DNA of 64,000 nucleotides from Polaromonas sp. 39-63-25 (GCF_002278925.1 NZ_NCJH01000010.1:1-64000), one strand, 5' to 3'. Counted from the first letter of the stretch, positions 8,536 through 17,670 are shown. A program made the numbers and translations. The notes: a model not told the origin generated them from the sequence alone.

Positions 8536-9972
8536 TCAGGCCAGTTTCGGCGCAGGAAAACCGGCTACTGGAAATACCAGCGTGAAAGTCGTCTCGCCGC
8601 CCGGCCGGCTGTCTGCGATCACCTGCCCGCCATGAGCCAACATGATGGATCGCACAATTGCCAGACCCAGTCCTGTTCCGCCATCGAGGCGGGCGCGCGC
8701 GGCATCGACGCGGTAGAAACGATCAAAGATGCGATCCAGATGGGCTCGAGCGATCCCCTCGCCCTGGTTGGTCACCGCCAAGGTGGTGCAGTCGCCGTCT
8801 GTGGCGATCACTATGCTTACCTTCGAATTCGCAAAGGCATGGCGTATTGCATTGGACAACAGGTTGGTGATCGCGCGCTCAACCAACAGGCGATCGGCCA
8901 TAACAATCGCGGTGCCCGTCACCTCCACCGCAATCCCTCGCTCCTCAGCGATCAGCAAGAGGTAATCGGCCACTCGTTGAGCCTCCTTGGCAAGCTCCAG
9001 AAGCTCTCCCTGAAGCAATGTTTCGCTGTGGTCTGCGCGGGCAATAAAGAGCATGTCGGCGATCAGGCGGGACAAGCGCTCAAGTTCTTCAACGTTGCCT
9101 TCCAGGACTTCTTTGAATTCAGCGGATGTGCGCTTGTGGGACAGTGCCACCTGTGTTCGCCCCATGAGCGTTGCAACCGGCGTACGCATTTCATGAGCGA
9201 GCTCACCGGAGAAATCCTGCAGCCGCCGGTAACCCGCATCGATGCGATCCATCATGCCGTTGAACTCTTCTGCAAGTTCGTAGAGTTCCGTGGGCAGACC
9301 TGAGGAAGATATTCGCTGACTGAGCGACTGTGCGCCGATGGATGCCGCCAGCCGATGGAAGCGCCGCAAAGGTGCCAGACTGGTGCTCGCGATGAGCCAA
9401 GCGCCCAGCGCCACGATGAGTAGCAGTATCGGCAAGCCCACCAGAGTTGCCTTGATGAAGTCAGCCAGTAATCGGCTGTCGTGCCGGCGATCCAGCGACA
9501 GGTAGTAACGCACAGACTTTCCATTGGCGGCCATACCGATGCCGTGAATGGCATTTAGCCGTTCACCAGTCGGCGCCGTCCACGCGTGAACGGACGTGGA
9601 ACTGTTCGGGCCGGCGTCCAGCGCAGACACGGATTGCTGCGCAATCGCAGAAAAGCTCGCCACGCTTTGACCGCTAGCGGGATCTACCAGCGCCAAGTGG
9701 AGGTCATCGTGCCCAATCAGCAGATCGCCAAAGCGGTGTTTGTTCTGGTTGACCGCTTCCGGTGACGAAATTTCGGATAAAACATGCAGCACCAAGTCAC
9801 GCTTGCCCAGCAGCTCTGTTACTGACCGCGCGTCAAGCTGATGTGTCAGTGCATAGAACCCGACCACGATGGCTCCGCCAGTGATCAGAAGACCAAAAAA
9901 AGAGCTGGCGAGCGCAATGCGCGCAGCCAGGGAATTTCTGAGCCAGAAGCTGGGGAGCAAGCGTTGCTTCAC
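8536..9972 (-). CDS. copS: Heavy-metal sensor histidine kinase (CopS/CusS-like)
   Basis: Inner-membrane kinase of 478 residues that senses periplasmic copper or silver and phosphorylates CopR. It has a first membrane helix at about 17-40, a periplasmic sensor loop, a second helix near 165-190, HAMP, then the H-box [13 protein letters not shown] with His260. The ATPase motifs NLLSNAIRH (N-box) and [10 protein letters not shown] (G-box) follow. The start is GTG at 9972, overlapping the regulator stop as GTGA, so the two are coupled. Identity is set by family resemblance and by the copper genes on both sides. Confidence 0.92.
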   Translation of the reverse strand: MKQRLLPSFWLRNSLAARIALASSFFGLLITGGAIVVGFYALTHQLDARSVTELLGKRDLVLHVLSEISSPEAVNQNKHRFGDLLIGHDDLHLALVDPASGQSVASFSAIAQQSVSALDAGPNSSTSVHAWTAPTGERLNAIHGIGMAANGKSVRYYLSLDRRHDSRLLADFIKATLVGLPILLLIVALGAWLIASTSLAPLRRFHRLAASIGAQSLSQRISSSGLPTELYELAEEFNGMMDRIDAGYRRLQDFSGELAHEMRTPVATLMGRTQVALSHKRTSAEFKEVLEGNVEELERLSRLIADMLFIARADHSETLLQGELLELAKEAQRVADYLLLIAEERGIAVEVTGTAIVMADRLLVERAITNLLSNAIRHAFANSKVSIVIATDGDCTTLAVTNQGEGIARAHLDRIFDRFYRVDAARARLDGGTGLGLAIVRSIMLAHGGQVIADSRPGGETTFTLVFPVAGFPAPKLA

Positions 9973-10649
9973 GGCACGGCCCGGCGCTCCAGGACATAGC
10001 CCACGCCGCGCACGGTATGAATCAATTTCTCTTCGAAAGGGTCGTCGATCTTGGCGCGCAACCGTCGTATCGCCACTTCGACCACATTCGTGTCCGAATC
10101 AAAGTGAATATCCCAGACCAGCGAGGCGATTTGAGTTCTGGAGAGGACTTCGCCGGCTTTCTGGGCCAGAAGAGTCAGCAAGGCGAACTCCTTGGCCGAC
10201 AGGTCGATGCGCTGGCCAGCGCGAGTGGCGCGGTGACGTACGGAATCGATCTCCAGGTCCGCCGCACGCAGCACGGGCTCCCCGGTCACGGGCTGGCCGC
10301 GCTTGAGCAAGGCCCGAACTCGGGCCAGTAACTCCGGAAACTGAAACGGTTTGACCAGGTAGTCATCGGCTCCCAGATCGAAGCCACGCACCTTGTCGTC
10401 GGTCTTGCCGCGGGCGGTGAGCATCAAAACTGGCACTTGCTTGGAGGTACGTAGCGCCGACAGAACGGCAAATCCGTCGATGCCCGGCAGCATGACGTCC
10501 AGGATCACCAAACCATGGTCACCATTGGCCGCCGCGTGCAACCCGTCCGTCCCGTTGTACGCCACCTCGACGGCATAACCGCTTTCGGTCAGCCCTTGGC
10601 GTAGGTAGGCGGCGGCCTTGGGTTCGTCTTCAATCACCAGAATTTTCAA
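9969..10649 (-). CDS. copR: Heavy-metal response regulator (CopR/CusR-like)
   Basis: OmpR-family activator of 226 residues with a receiver domain (acidic EDE at 7-9, phospho-acceptor Asp51 in VILDVMLPG, Lys in LVKPFQF) and a C-terminal winged helix ending [10 protein letters not shown]. It is the first gene of a coupled pair with copS. The half-site GTAATC at 10679-10684 with a weak partner 12 bases upstream lies just before the start, suggesting autoregulation. The target is probably the palindrome near copI. Confidence 0.93.
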   Translation of the reverse strand: MKILVIEDEPKAAAYLRQGLTESGYAVEVAYNGTDGLHAAANGDHGLVILDVMLPGIDGFAVLSALRTSKQVPVLMLTARGKTDDKVRGFDLGADDYLVKPFQFPELLARVRALLKRGQPVTGEPVLRAADLEIDSVRHRATRAGQRIDLSAKEFALLTLLAQKAGEVLSRTQIASLVWDIHFDSDTNVVEVAIRRLRAKIDDPFEEKLIHTVRGVGYVLERRAVP

Positions 10650-10666
10650 AACAAGCCTCGATCGTA

Positions 10667-10684
10667 CATAACGTATTCGTAATC
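10667..10684. promoter_or_regulatory. Degenerate CopR-like box upstream of copR
   Basis: CATAAC-N6-GTAATC matches the palindrome core GATTAC-N6-GTAATC in 10 of 12 arm positions, with the same spacing. It lies 18-35 bases before the copR start, a position suited to autoregulation. Weak but consistent with the stronger site near copI. Confidence 0.4.
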
Positions 10685-10695
10685 TCCGGGTCAGG

Positions 10696-10986
10696 GTGGT
10701 GTCGCAGCTGGGTTTCTACATTAACAACTGTGATGCAGAGTTTGCATCGCAGTGGCTCCAAGTGTTGGAACCAAAGGAGTTGGGCGCTTTCCGCAACAAC
10801 CCTACCACTGCTGAAGGCGGCACGCTGGTCGGCGGCGAGGCAGGCTATATGCCTCCACAGCACAGCTATGCGTTCCAGGACGGCAGGCTTGTCCACACCG
10901 ACAGCATTGCACACAACACCCCGAAGCCAAGCCTCGCCATGACAGACGCGGAGCGCCGTCTGTTCCGGGAGCAGTCTGTCAACTGA
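10696..10986 (+). CDS. Hypothetical protein, probably a C-terminal gene fragment
   Basis: An open frame of 96 codons beginning with tandem GTG codons, with no convincing ribosome site or N-terminal signal. The composition looks like real protein ([19 protein letters not shown], then [15 protein letters not shown] and a terminal [11 protein letters not shown]). I do not recognise the family. The absent start and the setting among broken genes suggest the 3' remnant of a longer gene whose 5' part was lost when the copper genes arrived. Confidence 0.4.
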   Translation: MVSQLGFYINNCDAEFASQWLQVLEPKELGAFRNNPTTAEGGTLVGGEAGYMPPQHSYAFQDGRLVHTDSIAHNTPKPSLAMTDAERRLFREQSVN

Positions 10987-11054
10987 TACGGAGCGAGGAA
11001 CCGAGCCGGGTGCAGGCCATCCGGACGATCTATTCATATCCTTAGGAGTTTTTC

Positions 11055-11402
11055 ATGAAATTTAAGATCAGTGTTTTTTTGGTGACGGCCGTGCTTTCCA
11101 TGAGCGCGACTGGATTTGCCATTGCCGCGATTGACGCTCCAACCGGAGCCCAGAACACCGGTAAGGTGACTGCCACAACGAGGCTGACAGCCGGCGAGGT
11201 GCGCAAGGTGGACCTTGAACAGAACAAGCTGACCATCAAACATGAGGCACTCGAGAACCTGGACATGCCGGGTATGACCATGGTTTTCAGAGTTCTGGAT
11301 GCCAGGCTGCTCAAGGACCTCAAGCAAGGCGACAAAATCCTGTTCCGAGCTGAAAAGGGCGAAGCAGGCTTCACAGTCGTGGCGCTTGAGCAAGCCAAGT
11401 AA
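11055..11402 (+). CDS. CusF-like periplasmic copper-binding protein
   Basis: A small periplasmic metallochaperone of 115 residues. A signal peptide ends around IAAIDA. The CusF-type OB-fold follows with GEVRKVD, IKHEALENLDMPGMTMVF and LKQGDKILF. The Cu(I)/Ag(I) ligands His and two Met of the CusF family are present (KHEA and MTM). The Trp that caps copper in E. coli CusF is replaced by Met in DMPGM. A good ribosome site (TTAGGAG) precedes the ATG. The usual CusCBA partners are absent, so it probably serves the oxidase/CopI system or works alone. Confidence 0.88.
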   Translation: MKFKISVFLVTAVLSMSATGFAIAAIDAPTGAQNTGKVTATTRLTAGEVRKVDLEQNKLTIKHEALENLDMPGMTMVFRVLDARLLKDLKQGDKILFRAEKGEAGFTVVALEQAK

Positions 11403-11476
11403 GGCAATGGTCCGGAAGACAATGATCGACCGCCGACTCGAGCGTACTTCGATCGAGCCTGACCGAAAGGTGGGCA

Positions 11477-11614
11477 ATGGCCACTTACGGTACCCTCACT
11501 TGCCCCGTCTGTGGCTATCAGAAGACCGAACAGATGCCCACAGTCGCCTGTCAATGGTTTTACGAGCGCGGACAGTGCCACGCCGTTCTGCGTCCGAAAG
11601 CAGTCATTTTTTGA
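11477..11614 (+). pseudogene. Truncated Cys-rich 'GDCCxFCSYG' family protein
   Basis: A 45-codon frame reading MATYGTLTCPVCGYQKTEQM, with PTVACQWFY and ending VLRPKAVIF. It matches the first part of a small Cys-rich protein family common in metal-resistance islands. In that family LRPKAGDCC is followed by a Cys cluster. Here the frame breaks right after LRPKA, so the metal-binding C-terminus is lost. The break falls at CCGAAAGCAGTC, which also occurs in the dispersed repeat of this island. Confidence 0.6.
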
Positions 11615-11738
11615 TGAATGCCCATTTAAATCGCCCAAATAGAGGATTTCCTCAGCCCGCATAAGAGAAAGTTGCAAATTTTCCACGATGACCATTTGCT
11701 CATGTCACCACCTATAGCGCAATTGTTGTAAATGCGAA

Positions 11739-11803
11739 TGTCCGCTTCTGGCCGAAAACGGTCAAAAGCTGACCAACGACAGTAAGTACTTATCGATAGC
11801 CAG
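11739..11803 (+). repeat. Dispersed island repeat, copy A
   Basis: Contains CCGCTTCTGGCCGAAA, then GCTGACCAACGACAGTA and TATCGATAGCCAGC. Related copies lie at 14629-14660 and 21853-21900 (both reversed) and 32221-32245. Copies A and B bracket the Gabija-like pair in opposite orientations. Confidence 0.6.
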
Positions 11804-11886
11804 CTATTTCGACGACGATCTTTGTAGTTCGGAAAAACGGATACGACTGGGTGTAGTCCGCAGCTTGATCTTTCGCTTTATATACT

Positions 11887-12975
11887 TCAGTCAAGCAGGA
11901 CCCGCTGTGGCTTCCAGTACGGCAGCGTCGATCTACCTGGACTATCTAGGACTATCGCGACGCTCTGCTTCGCCCTTGTGACCGCCACATAAAAAGAAGA
12001 TGCAGGAGTCGGTTCCAGATAGGCTCCCAATGAAATAAATTTTTTGATTGGCTCAGTAGGAACGATCAGGACGCGTTCATAAGTCATGCCTTTTGATACC
12101 TTGATGTTCAGAAAATCGAGATCAAATTTCTTGCCTGAAGATACGCTGTGACGCAAACATTGCGGCTTGTATTGGTCGACATACTCGATGACGTGTTTGG
12201 TTGCCACAAGATGAACGCCGTCGTGTTCAGTAACCGTTTCGTTTTTAGAGTGCGTCGCAGGAAACCTCCACGAAGGATCAAAAATGGAATCGGAAAATGC
12301 GGCAATGTCCGGATGGCATCGCCAAGTGACTGCGCTATCCCTTATTTCCAGCAGACCTTCTGCTTCACGCTCCCGAAACCAACTGTTTGAATTAGCATAA
12401 GAGTACTTAGCATTCTTTTTGCTTCGAGGATTGGTGGCAAGGACTGATTGTCGAATGTCACCGACCATCCGAATGTCGATGGATGAGCGTAAGAGCACAT
12501 CGAAAATTTCCCAATCGTGGGAACTCATATCTTGAATTTCATCAACCAAAATTTCATCGTAAATGCATTCAAGCCTTCGCAACAAGGCGCCATTGCTGTT
12601 AGTCACAAGTTCATGAGCAAGCCTGCCAAGCTCGCATGCATAAACCGCTCCGTTTGAGTCCAAGAACCGGCTTTTGCCCCTCGCCGTGATCCACGGTCTT
12701 CCATCAAAGTTGAAGCCTAGCACTCTCTGGCCGGGAAACTTAAATGGCAGGAATGGGTGGGCAAAGTCACGCAAGAGGAAAGTAAACCAACCCATCACCT
12801 CGATGTGATGATGGTCCCCTGCGTAGCGCTGGAGACGGCTGCGCAGCTCCTCCTGATTAGCCTGGGTGTACGTAAGCACAAGCACTCTTCGATCAGTGGG
12901 TAGCGAAGCGCAGTGCTCGATAATTCCCTGCGTCTTACGGGAGCCTGCAACTGCTAGCGTAAGCTGATTACCCAT
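11887..12975 (-). CDS. UvrD-like helicase, Gabija GajB-like
   Basis: Second gene of a two-gene defence pair. I choose the start at 12975, where ATGGGTAA overlaps the upstream stop by eight bases and the protein opens MGNQLTLAVAGSRKTQGI. The motif AGSRKT is a variant Walker A. Further superfamily-1 motifs are VLTYTQANQEELRSRL, ILVDEIQDMS (motif II), MVGDIRQS (motif III), and SSFYVAVTRAKQ near the C-terminus (motif VI). At about 363 residues it is shorter than canonical GajB (about 490). In Gabija the GajB-type partner senses DNA ends or termini and activates the nuclease. The pairing here is clear, the exact mechanism is inferred. Confidence 0.82.
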   Translation of the reverse strand: MGNQLTLAVAGSRKTQGIIEHCASLPTDRRVLVLTYTQANQEELRSRLQRYAGDHHHIEVMGWFTFLLRDFAHPFLPFKFPGQRVLGFNFDGRPWITARGKSRFLDSNGAVYACELGRLAHELVTNSNGALLRRLECIYDEILVDEIQDMSSHDWEIFDVLLRSSIDIRMVGDIRQSVLATNPRSKKNAKYSYANSNSWFREREAEGLLEIRDSAVTWRCHPDIAAFSDSIFDPSWRFPATHSKNETVTEHDGVHLVATKHVIEYVDQYKPQCLRHSVSSGKKFDLDFLNIKVSKGMTYERVLIVPTEPIKKFISLGAYLEPTPASSFYVAVTRAKQSVAIVLDSPGRSTLPYWKPQRVLLD

Positions 12976-14569
12976 GAGAGAACTTGGCTGCCGCAAGCAT
13001 GTACGCTGGAGGCACGATTCTTTTTGCTGCCTCGCCAATACGCAGTGCCGTCTCGGTCTTTTCTCTAGTCATCCATGTCAGCAAATCAGCGGCGTTAGTG
13101 ATGCCGAGGATGTCACGTAGCAGTACTTCGCCGCTGTGGTGAATCAACTGGGGCTCTAACGTTTTGCCATGGGCAACCTCTCCAATAAATACCTCTCGTT
13201 CTCCTGGCATCAACCACTCGGCTACAGACTCACGGAGTCCGGCTGGATCACAGCCGTCGTTGTCACGAAGCGCGGCCACCGGCTTGTGAAGTGCAGCACA
13301 AAGAGCTAGACCGCGTGCCAGAGAGAGCCCGCGCATGCTTAGAACGTCAATGCCACACGCCATCGGTCGCTTGCCGTACATATCGAAGAAGATGCGCTCG
13401 AATACAATTTCATCTGACGGCCCTTCGACAAGAACTATTTTGTTCGCAAGAACAATGCGTAGCGTGTCGTATCCAGGAAGCCTCTTGAAGTAGGACACCG
13501 TATCGGGATGCAGTTCGGCGAGCTTCGCTGCCGCGTTATTTCCCATCAGGACTAGATGGTCCAGCCCCAATCGGTTGAGCACAAACGAACTGTGGGTGGT
13601 GACGAAAAGTTGTTGTTTCTCACCAGCCAGGGATTCAATGCGCGCTAGCAAAGTTACAAGACTGGTGTGTGTAAGGTGGTTCTCGGGCTCCTCAATCATC
13701 ACAAATTTCGCGCGTCCGGCATGCCGATTCATGGCAAGTGAAATTTTTATCGCTGATTGTTGCCCTTGACCAGACATTGAAAACGGTACGTTGTCAACGT
13801 AGGGTGTGACGACTCCTTCCCAAGAGGTTCTGGAAGTCTGATCCATGGCAAGAGCGATTGGCTGGCTGTGCAGCGTCGCGTGCACAGAACTCATCCTCGT
13901 GTTGATGCCGCTTAATGCAGTGTTTGACATCAGCGCTTTCACCTTGCGGTATTCGAGCGAGACCGCCGCGCGTTCGGCTGGCTCCAGTTGATCCCCGAGG
14001 ATCTGGCGCAAGTGGTAATCAATGCCCGAAGTCGCTCGGACTGTACGCGAGTCAATAATGGCGGTAGCCAGTACTTTGGGGCGGGTCGTAAGCACTTTGT
14101 CGGCAAAAGAGCGCCAGTCGCAACGGTAGTATTCGACGGGAAGCAACGGAGTTGGAGCCTTGGCCCATTCCTCCAGCTCCACCGCATACTCAGGGTTAGG
14201 CTCGACCCGCATGGTGACTCCCGGGCATGCGTAGGTTGGGACATATGTGTTGATTGCACCAGCCAGAATTTTCAGTTCGGGAACGTCTTCAAAGGATAGT
14301 TCAATCAGAATTTCTGGGAAGCCCACTGGAAGACCCTGCGCCCTCTTTTGAAGGAAGTCTTGGACGAGAGCAGCATTGAACCAATGAGGGTTAAGTTCCT
14401 CGGAGGCGCTTCTAGCGTTTATACGGCCCGTCAATGCGAGCGCAACTGCCTCCATGAGTGTGGACTTGCCGGACTCATTGGCCCCGACAATGAGATTGAA
14501 CTTTCGATTGGGCGTGAGGATCAGTTCCTTGTGAATTCGGTATCCCTGAATTTTTATTTTGGTGAGCAA
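12968..14569 (-). CDS. OLD-family ATPase/TOPRIM nuclease, Gabija GajA-like
   Basis: A 533-residue protein with an N-terminal SMC/RecF-type ATPase: Walker A GANESGKST at 29-37, signature SMSGQGQQS, Walker B FVMIEEPENHL. A C-terminal TOPRIM domain begins IVLVEGPSDE (Glu382) and continues SMRG and LRDNDG, the acidic metal-binding residues of OLD nucleases. This is the GajA architecture, and length is close to the usual 570. It is the first gene of the pair, coupled to the helicase. Family knowledge: GajA nicks DNA when nucleotide levels fall during phage infection. A plain OLD/UvrD pair of another type remains possible. Confidence 0.85.
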   Translation of the reverse strand: MLTKIKIQGYRIHKELILTPNRKFNLIVGANESGKSTLMEAVALALTGRINARSASEELNPHWFNAALVQDFLQKRAQGLPVGFPEILIELSFEDVPELKILAGAINTYVPTYACPGVTMRVEPNPEYAVELEEWAKAPTPLLPVEYYRCDWRSFADKVLTTRPKVLATAIIDSRTVRATSGIDYHLRQILGDQLEPAERAAVSLEYRKVKALMSNTALSGINTRMSSVHATLHSQPIALAMDQTSRTSWEGVVTPYVDNVPFSMSGQGQQSAIKISLAMNRHAGRAKFVMIEEPENHLTHTSLVTLLARIESLAGEKQQLFVTTHSSFVLNRLGLDHLVLMGNNAAAKLAELHPDTVSYFKRLPGYDTLRIVLANKIVLVEGPSDEIVFERIFFDMYGKRPMACGIDVLSMRGLSLARGLALCAALHKPVAALRDNDGCDPAGLRESVAEWLMPGEREVFIGEVAHGKTLEPQLIHHSGEVLLRDILGITNAADLLTWMTREKTETALRIGEAAKRIVPPAYMLAAAKFSHG

Positions 14570-14628
14570 CTAAATCCCCTTACTGCGTGAATCCCGTGTG
14601 GTTTTCCGCAAGCGTCAAATGCCGTCAA

Positions 14629-14660
14629 CTATCGATAACTACATATTGTCGTTAGTCAGC
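14629..14660 (-). repeat. Dispersed island repeat, copy B (reversed)
   Basis: Read on the minus strand it gives GCTGACTAACGACAATA, then GTAGTTATCGATAG, aligning with copy A over about 32 bases with few differences. It lies just upstream of the GajA-like start. It overlaps a perfect inverted repeat GTCGTTAGT-N5-ACTAACGAC at 14648-14670, which could be an operator or the end of the repeat unit. Confidence 0.6.
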
Positions 14661-14739
14661 CACTAACGACTTCAATCGCTGCTTAGAGATAGTAGTTACT
14701 TTGCATATCGACAAAGATTAACTTCTCATAGGCCGCCCA

Positions 14740-15351
14740 TCATGGTGCGGACTTAGCTGTCGGAACTCTTTGCCGCCGTTGAAATGATACGAAAACGCCA
14801 GTGAGAGCTGCGAGCGCACCGAAAGCCCCGAGCCAAGAAAGAGCCAACGCTGCTTTGATGAGACTTACCGACAACTTGCTCCAAACCACATCCGTTTCGT
14901 ATTGTGCAGAAGCAAGCAACGATGAGAACTCGCCGGGACAAACGACCCTTGACTGAAACCCGGAATTCGACAGGATCAGTTGCGTTTTCTCAGAAAGTCC
15001 GCAACCCAACACGACCTTTACGGTGTTGTTCGGTATTGGATATACGAAAATCACATTCAGTATCAAGTAGGCCGTGCTGAGAATCAGCAGGAGAACGGCT
15101 GACCAAACAATGACTCGGGATGCTGTCGCGCGTTTCGTCCGCGAAAGTAGTTGGAAGGCAACGATCAGTGCCACAAGCTCTACCAAGGACGTAATCCCTA
15201 CGATTCCAGCGGGCCACGGTGGAACGTATCCCCCTATCCCCGCTAACACAGGCAAAAGGATTAACCCCCCTGCAGCAACTAAAGCGATTTTTCGGACCTC
15301 ACGCAGAACGTCAAAGAATTCGTCCAGGCCGGTCAGCGGGGAAGATGGCAT
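14740..15351 (-). CDS. Membrane protein, unknown function
   Basis: A 203-residue protein with four hydrophobic helices, at about 22-45, 46-68, 82-105 and 162-185, and a loop with two Cys between the last two (VVLGCGLSEK, RVVCPGEF). No known family recognised. It lies upstream of the Gabija-like pair on the same strand and 51 bp downstream of an exported protein. It could be an effector, immunity or unrelated cargo gene; the sequence does not decide. Confidence 0.6.
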   Translation of the reverse strand: MPSSPLTGLDEFFDVLREVRKIALVAAGGLILLPVLAGIGGYVPPWPAGIVGITSLVELVALIVAFQLLSRTKRATASRVIVWSAVLLLILSTAYLILNVIFVYPIPNNTVKVVLGCGLSEKTQLILSNSGFQSRVVCPGEFSSLLASAQYETDVVWSKLSVSLIKAALALSWLGAFGALAALTGVFVSFQRRQRVPTAKSAP

Positions 15352-15402
15352 CAGAGATCTCCGATCATATTCCTGAGAGCGTCATATCCTCAAAGTCGGC
15401 CG

Positions 15403-16350
15403 TTAGCAAGCCTGTGGGACACAGAGCTTGTTTTCCCGCATCTGATTTGTGGTGAATTTGTCGCGTGCAGTTTTACCATTCGGCCACTCAACAACATACC
15501 GGTATGTTCCAACAAGGCCCATTGTTTTGGAAAGTATGGCCGACCATCCCTGACAGCTATTGAAATCCCACGGGTCAACCCTTAAAGCCTCACATAACTT
15601 AGCATCCATATCGCTTATGAGTCGGATCGTGCCACCGGGAGGACTGCTGCCAACCTCGTATTCAGTCTCACCCGCACCGCATCCATCCGTCTTACCATTC
15701 AAAATGGGGACTTCGGTACGCCGCTGTTTGGGAAGAGAACGCGCATAACCATTCCACCGCTTGGCAAACCTTTCCTCCCAAGTGCGCGTACTACCATCGT
15801 GGGTATCCGCATCATTAACAACACCCATTCCCCAATTGAGCTCATAAACCTGAAGTCTGATTGGTCGTTTAAGCCTACGCTCAATATTTTTAAGAATTAG
15901 GCTCTCCATCGCTCCGAACTCATTTTTGAGTACCGTCTCCGGCACGCCGACAGTGCGGGCCAGTTCCTTCAAATACAGAAGGTGCCCAATGCGAGATTTA
16001 GTCCACGCCCATCGCCCATCATGGTCCCAGTTGGAAGCTGGGAACATTCCATATTGGCAACCCGTGTCAATATCAATTGTGCAGTCTTCTAGCGCTTTGA
16101 AACTTTGGTACTGCCAGATAGAAAAAGTTTGTGGCTCATCTTGGTTTCTGACCTTACAACTTGCCGTTGGGGCCTCTTCTTTCCAATTGCTGTTGACAAA
16201 CTGATGCTCCAAAGCTCGGTACACGACTACGCGCCTGTCTGCTTCTGGAAGGCCACCAATATCAGCAATGCTCTTCTGGGTGAAACATATCGCAATTCCG
16301 ATGAGAGCCAAAACCCGCGTGTGCGCCCAACCCCATGGTGACAGACACAT
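15403..16350 (-). CDS. Exported Cys-rich protein, unknown function
   Basis: A 315-residue protein starting with a likely signal sequence (ALIGIAICFTQKSIADIG). It then has regularly spaced cysteines (ASCKV, EDCTIDIDTGCQYG, DGCGAGE, KLCEAL, NSCQGW, NKLCVPQAC), as expected for a disulfide-bonded periplasmic or secreted protein. A central part (RIGHLLYLKELARTVGV..VYELNWGMG) is reminiscent of chaperone/lysozyme-like exported proteins, but I cannot name a family. It lies upstream of the membrane protein at 14740-15351 on the same strand, possibly as a pair. Confidence 0.6.
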   Translation of the reverse strand: MCLSPWGWAHTRVLALIGIAICFTQKSIADIGGLPEADRRVVVYRALEHQFVNSNWKEEAPTASCKVRNQDEPQTFSIWQYQSFKALEDCTIDIDTGCQYGMFPASNWDHDGRWAWTKSRIGHLLYLKELARTVGVPETVLKNEFGAMESLILKNIERRLKRPIRLQVYELNWGMGVVNDADTHDGSTRTWEERFAKRWNGYARSLPKQRRTEVPILNGKTDGCGAGETEYEVGSSPPGGTIRLISDMDAKLCEALRVDPWDFNSCQGWSAILSKTMGLVGTYRYVVEWPNGKTARDKFTTNQMRENKLCVPQAC

Positions 16351-16569
16351 TGCAGCCTCCTTCGAAGATCTTTATCAGTTTTGTCAGTCTCCCGTACATA
16401 TCGTCGCATGAACCTTGACCAAACGCCTCCTCTATTTGGACTAGGTATTAGCCCGCTAAGCGGGAAAGGCAGCGTGAGTTTCCAGGCAAGCTGCCGGGAT
16501 TACTCTAAGATTGCGATGAGCCAACGGCTTTCAGGGTCCAGCTCAGTCACGTTCCTAACAGGAGAAACC

Positions 16570-16815
16570 ATGTTCAAGAAAGTTTGCCTGGCCATAGCCG
16601 TCGCATTCGCGGGCGCCGCCTTTGCCCAAGACGCCACGTGCGTGGCTAACGCTACCGAGAAGAAGCTTGCCGGCGCTGCGAAGAACTCGTTCCTGAAGAA
16701 GTGCGAGAAAGACGCTGCGGCCAAATGCGAGATTGCCAGCCAGGAGAAGAAACTCGCTGGTGCCGCCAAGTCGAGCTTCAGCAAGAAATGCGTAAAGGAC
16801 GCAGTTGGCGCTTGA
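16570..16815 (+). CDS. PsiF-repeat protein
   Basis: A small exported protein of 81 residues. The ATG at 16570 follows GGAGAAACC. The signal peptide ends AGAAFAQ. Two PsiF repeats follow: CVANATEKKLAGAAKNSFLK with its Cys, then CEIASQEKKLAGAAKSSFSK with its Cys. The family is named for phosphate-starvation induction in E. coli, but its function is unknown. It stands alone, with phage-island genes on both sides. Confidence 0.88.
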   Translation: MFKKVCLAIAVAFAGAAFAQDATCVANATEKKLAGAAKNSFLKKCEKDAAAKCEIASQEKKLAGAAKSSFSKKCVKDAVGA

Positions 16816-16890
16816 CCGTAAGGTTCCTAAGCGCTTCTGCGCTTTGAATTCGATGCAATGCGTGCGCCTGGACTGACCCGCTGAGGGCGG

Positions 16891-17436
16891 TTAGTCCTTT
16901 CGGCGGCGTGCCTTGCGCCAGTCCCACGGCGGAACAGGGTTGTGGTCAGTCCAAAGACCTCGCTTGGCCATAGACGCCATGCTTTCGGCTTCAGCATACA
17001 TCCGCCGGTCAGGCACGGTCTGTTCACGCTGGTACTCCTTGTAGTGCCAAGCCATGCCTGCTTGAATCTGGGCTAGATTGGCGTCGCGCCCCTTCACCAG
17101 TACCTTCCCCACCAAGCGGCCGTAACGGTCGTTCTTCTCACCCTCCACCTCTACCCACCTTCCGTAAACCAGGTCGGACAGGTTTTGCTTGGAGCGCTGG
17201 CCGAAAGGCATCCTCTTTTCGGGCGCATCAATACCGGAGAGGCGTACCACATGCTCGAACTTGTTGGCATCCAGCACCTTGACGGTGTCCCCGTCGGTCA
17301 CTGCTACGACCCTGCCTTCCAGAACGGCTGCAGCGGCCACTATGGAAAGGCCCAGCGCCAACATCGTGAACAGCAGGCCACGCCACGCCCTGCGGCTAAA
17401 TAACCGCGCGGGAAACTGCTGCATGGCTATTTTCAT
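16891..17436 (-). CDS. Thermonuclease (staphylococcal nuclease-like)
   Basis: Exported Ca-dependent nuclease of 181 residues. It has an N-terminal signal or anchor (about 15-38), then the SNase OB-fold: VVAVTDGDTVKV (metal Asp), VVRLSGIDAPE (catalytic Arg plus Asp), DRYGRLVGKV (second catalytic Glu/Arg region, here D-R-Y-G-R-L) and AWHYKEY. All core positions are present, so it is likely active. Such genes are common on islands and conjugative elements of Burkholderiales. No partner gene is evident. Confidence 0.9.
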   Translation of the reverse strand: MKIAMQQFPARLFSRRAWRGLLFTMLALGLSIVAAAAVLEGRVVAVTDGDTVKVLDANKFEHVVRLSGIDAPEKRMPFGQRSKQNLSDLVYGRWVEVEGEKNDRYGRLVGKVLVKGRDANLAQIQAGMAWHYKEYQREQTVPDRRMYAEAESMASMAKRGLWTDHNPVPPWDWRKARRRKD

Positions 17437-17670
17437 ACCGAGCTATGAACCAGGAATGCGCGCGCCGTGGTGGCAATCACCTTCCTCGCATTGGCGGCGA
17501 TATCGTTGGGAAGAGGCTTGGCTTGCGCGGCGGGAAACGGCCACGGCGGATGTCGCCGGATGCCGGGCGGCAGGGACAGCGGCACGACCGGGGCACGGGC
17601 CGGCTGGGTATACAAAGCTTGCATGGGGTGGTTTCGGTCGGCTCTCATGGGGCCAATCATCCTAATGGAC

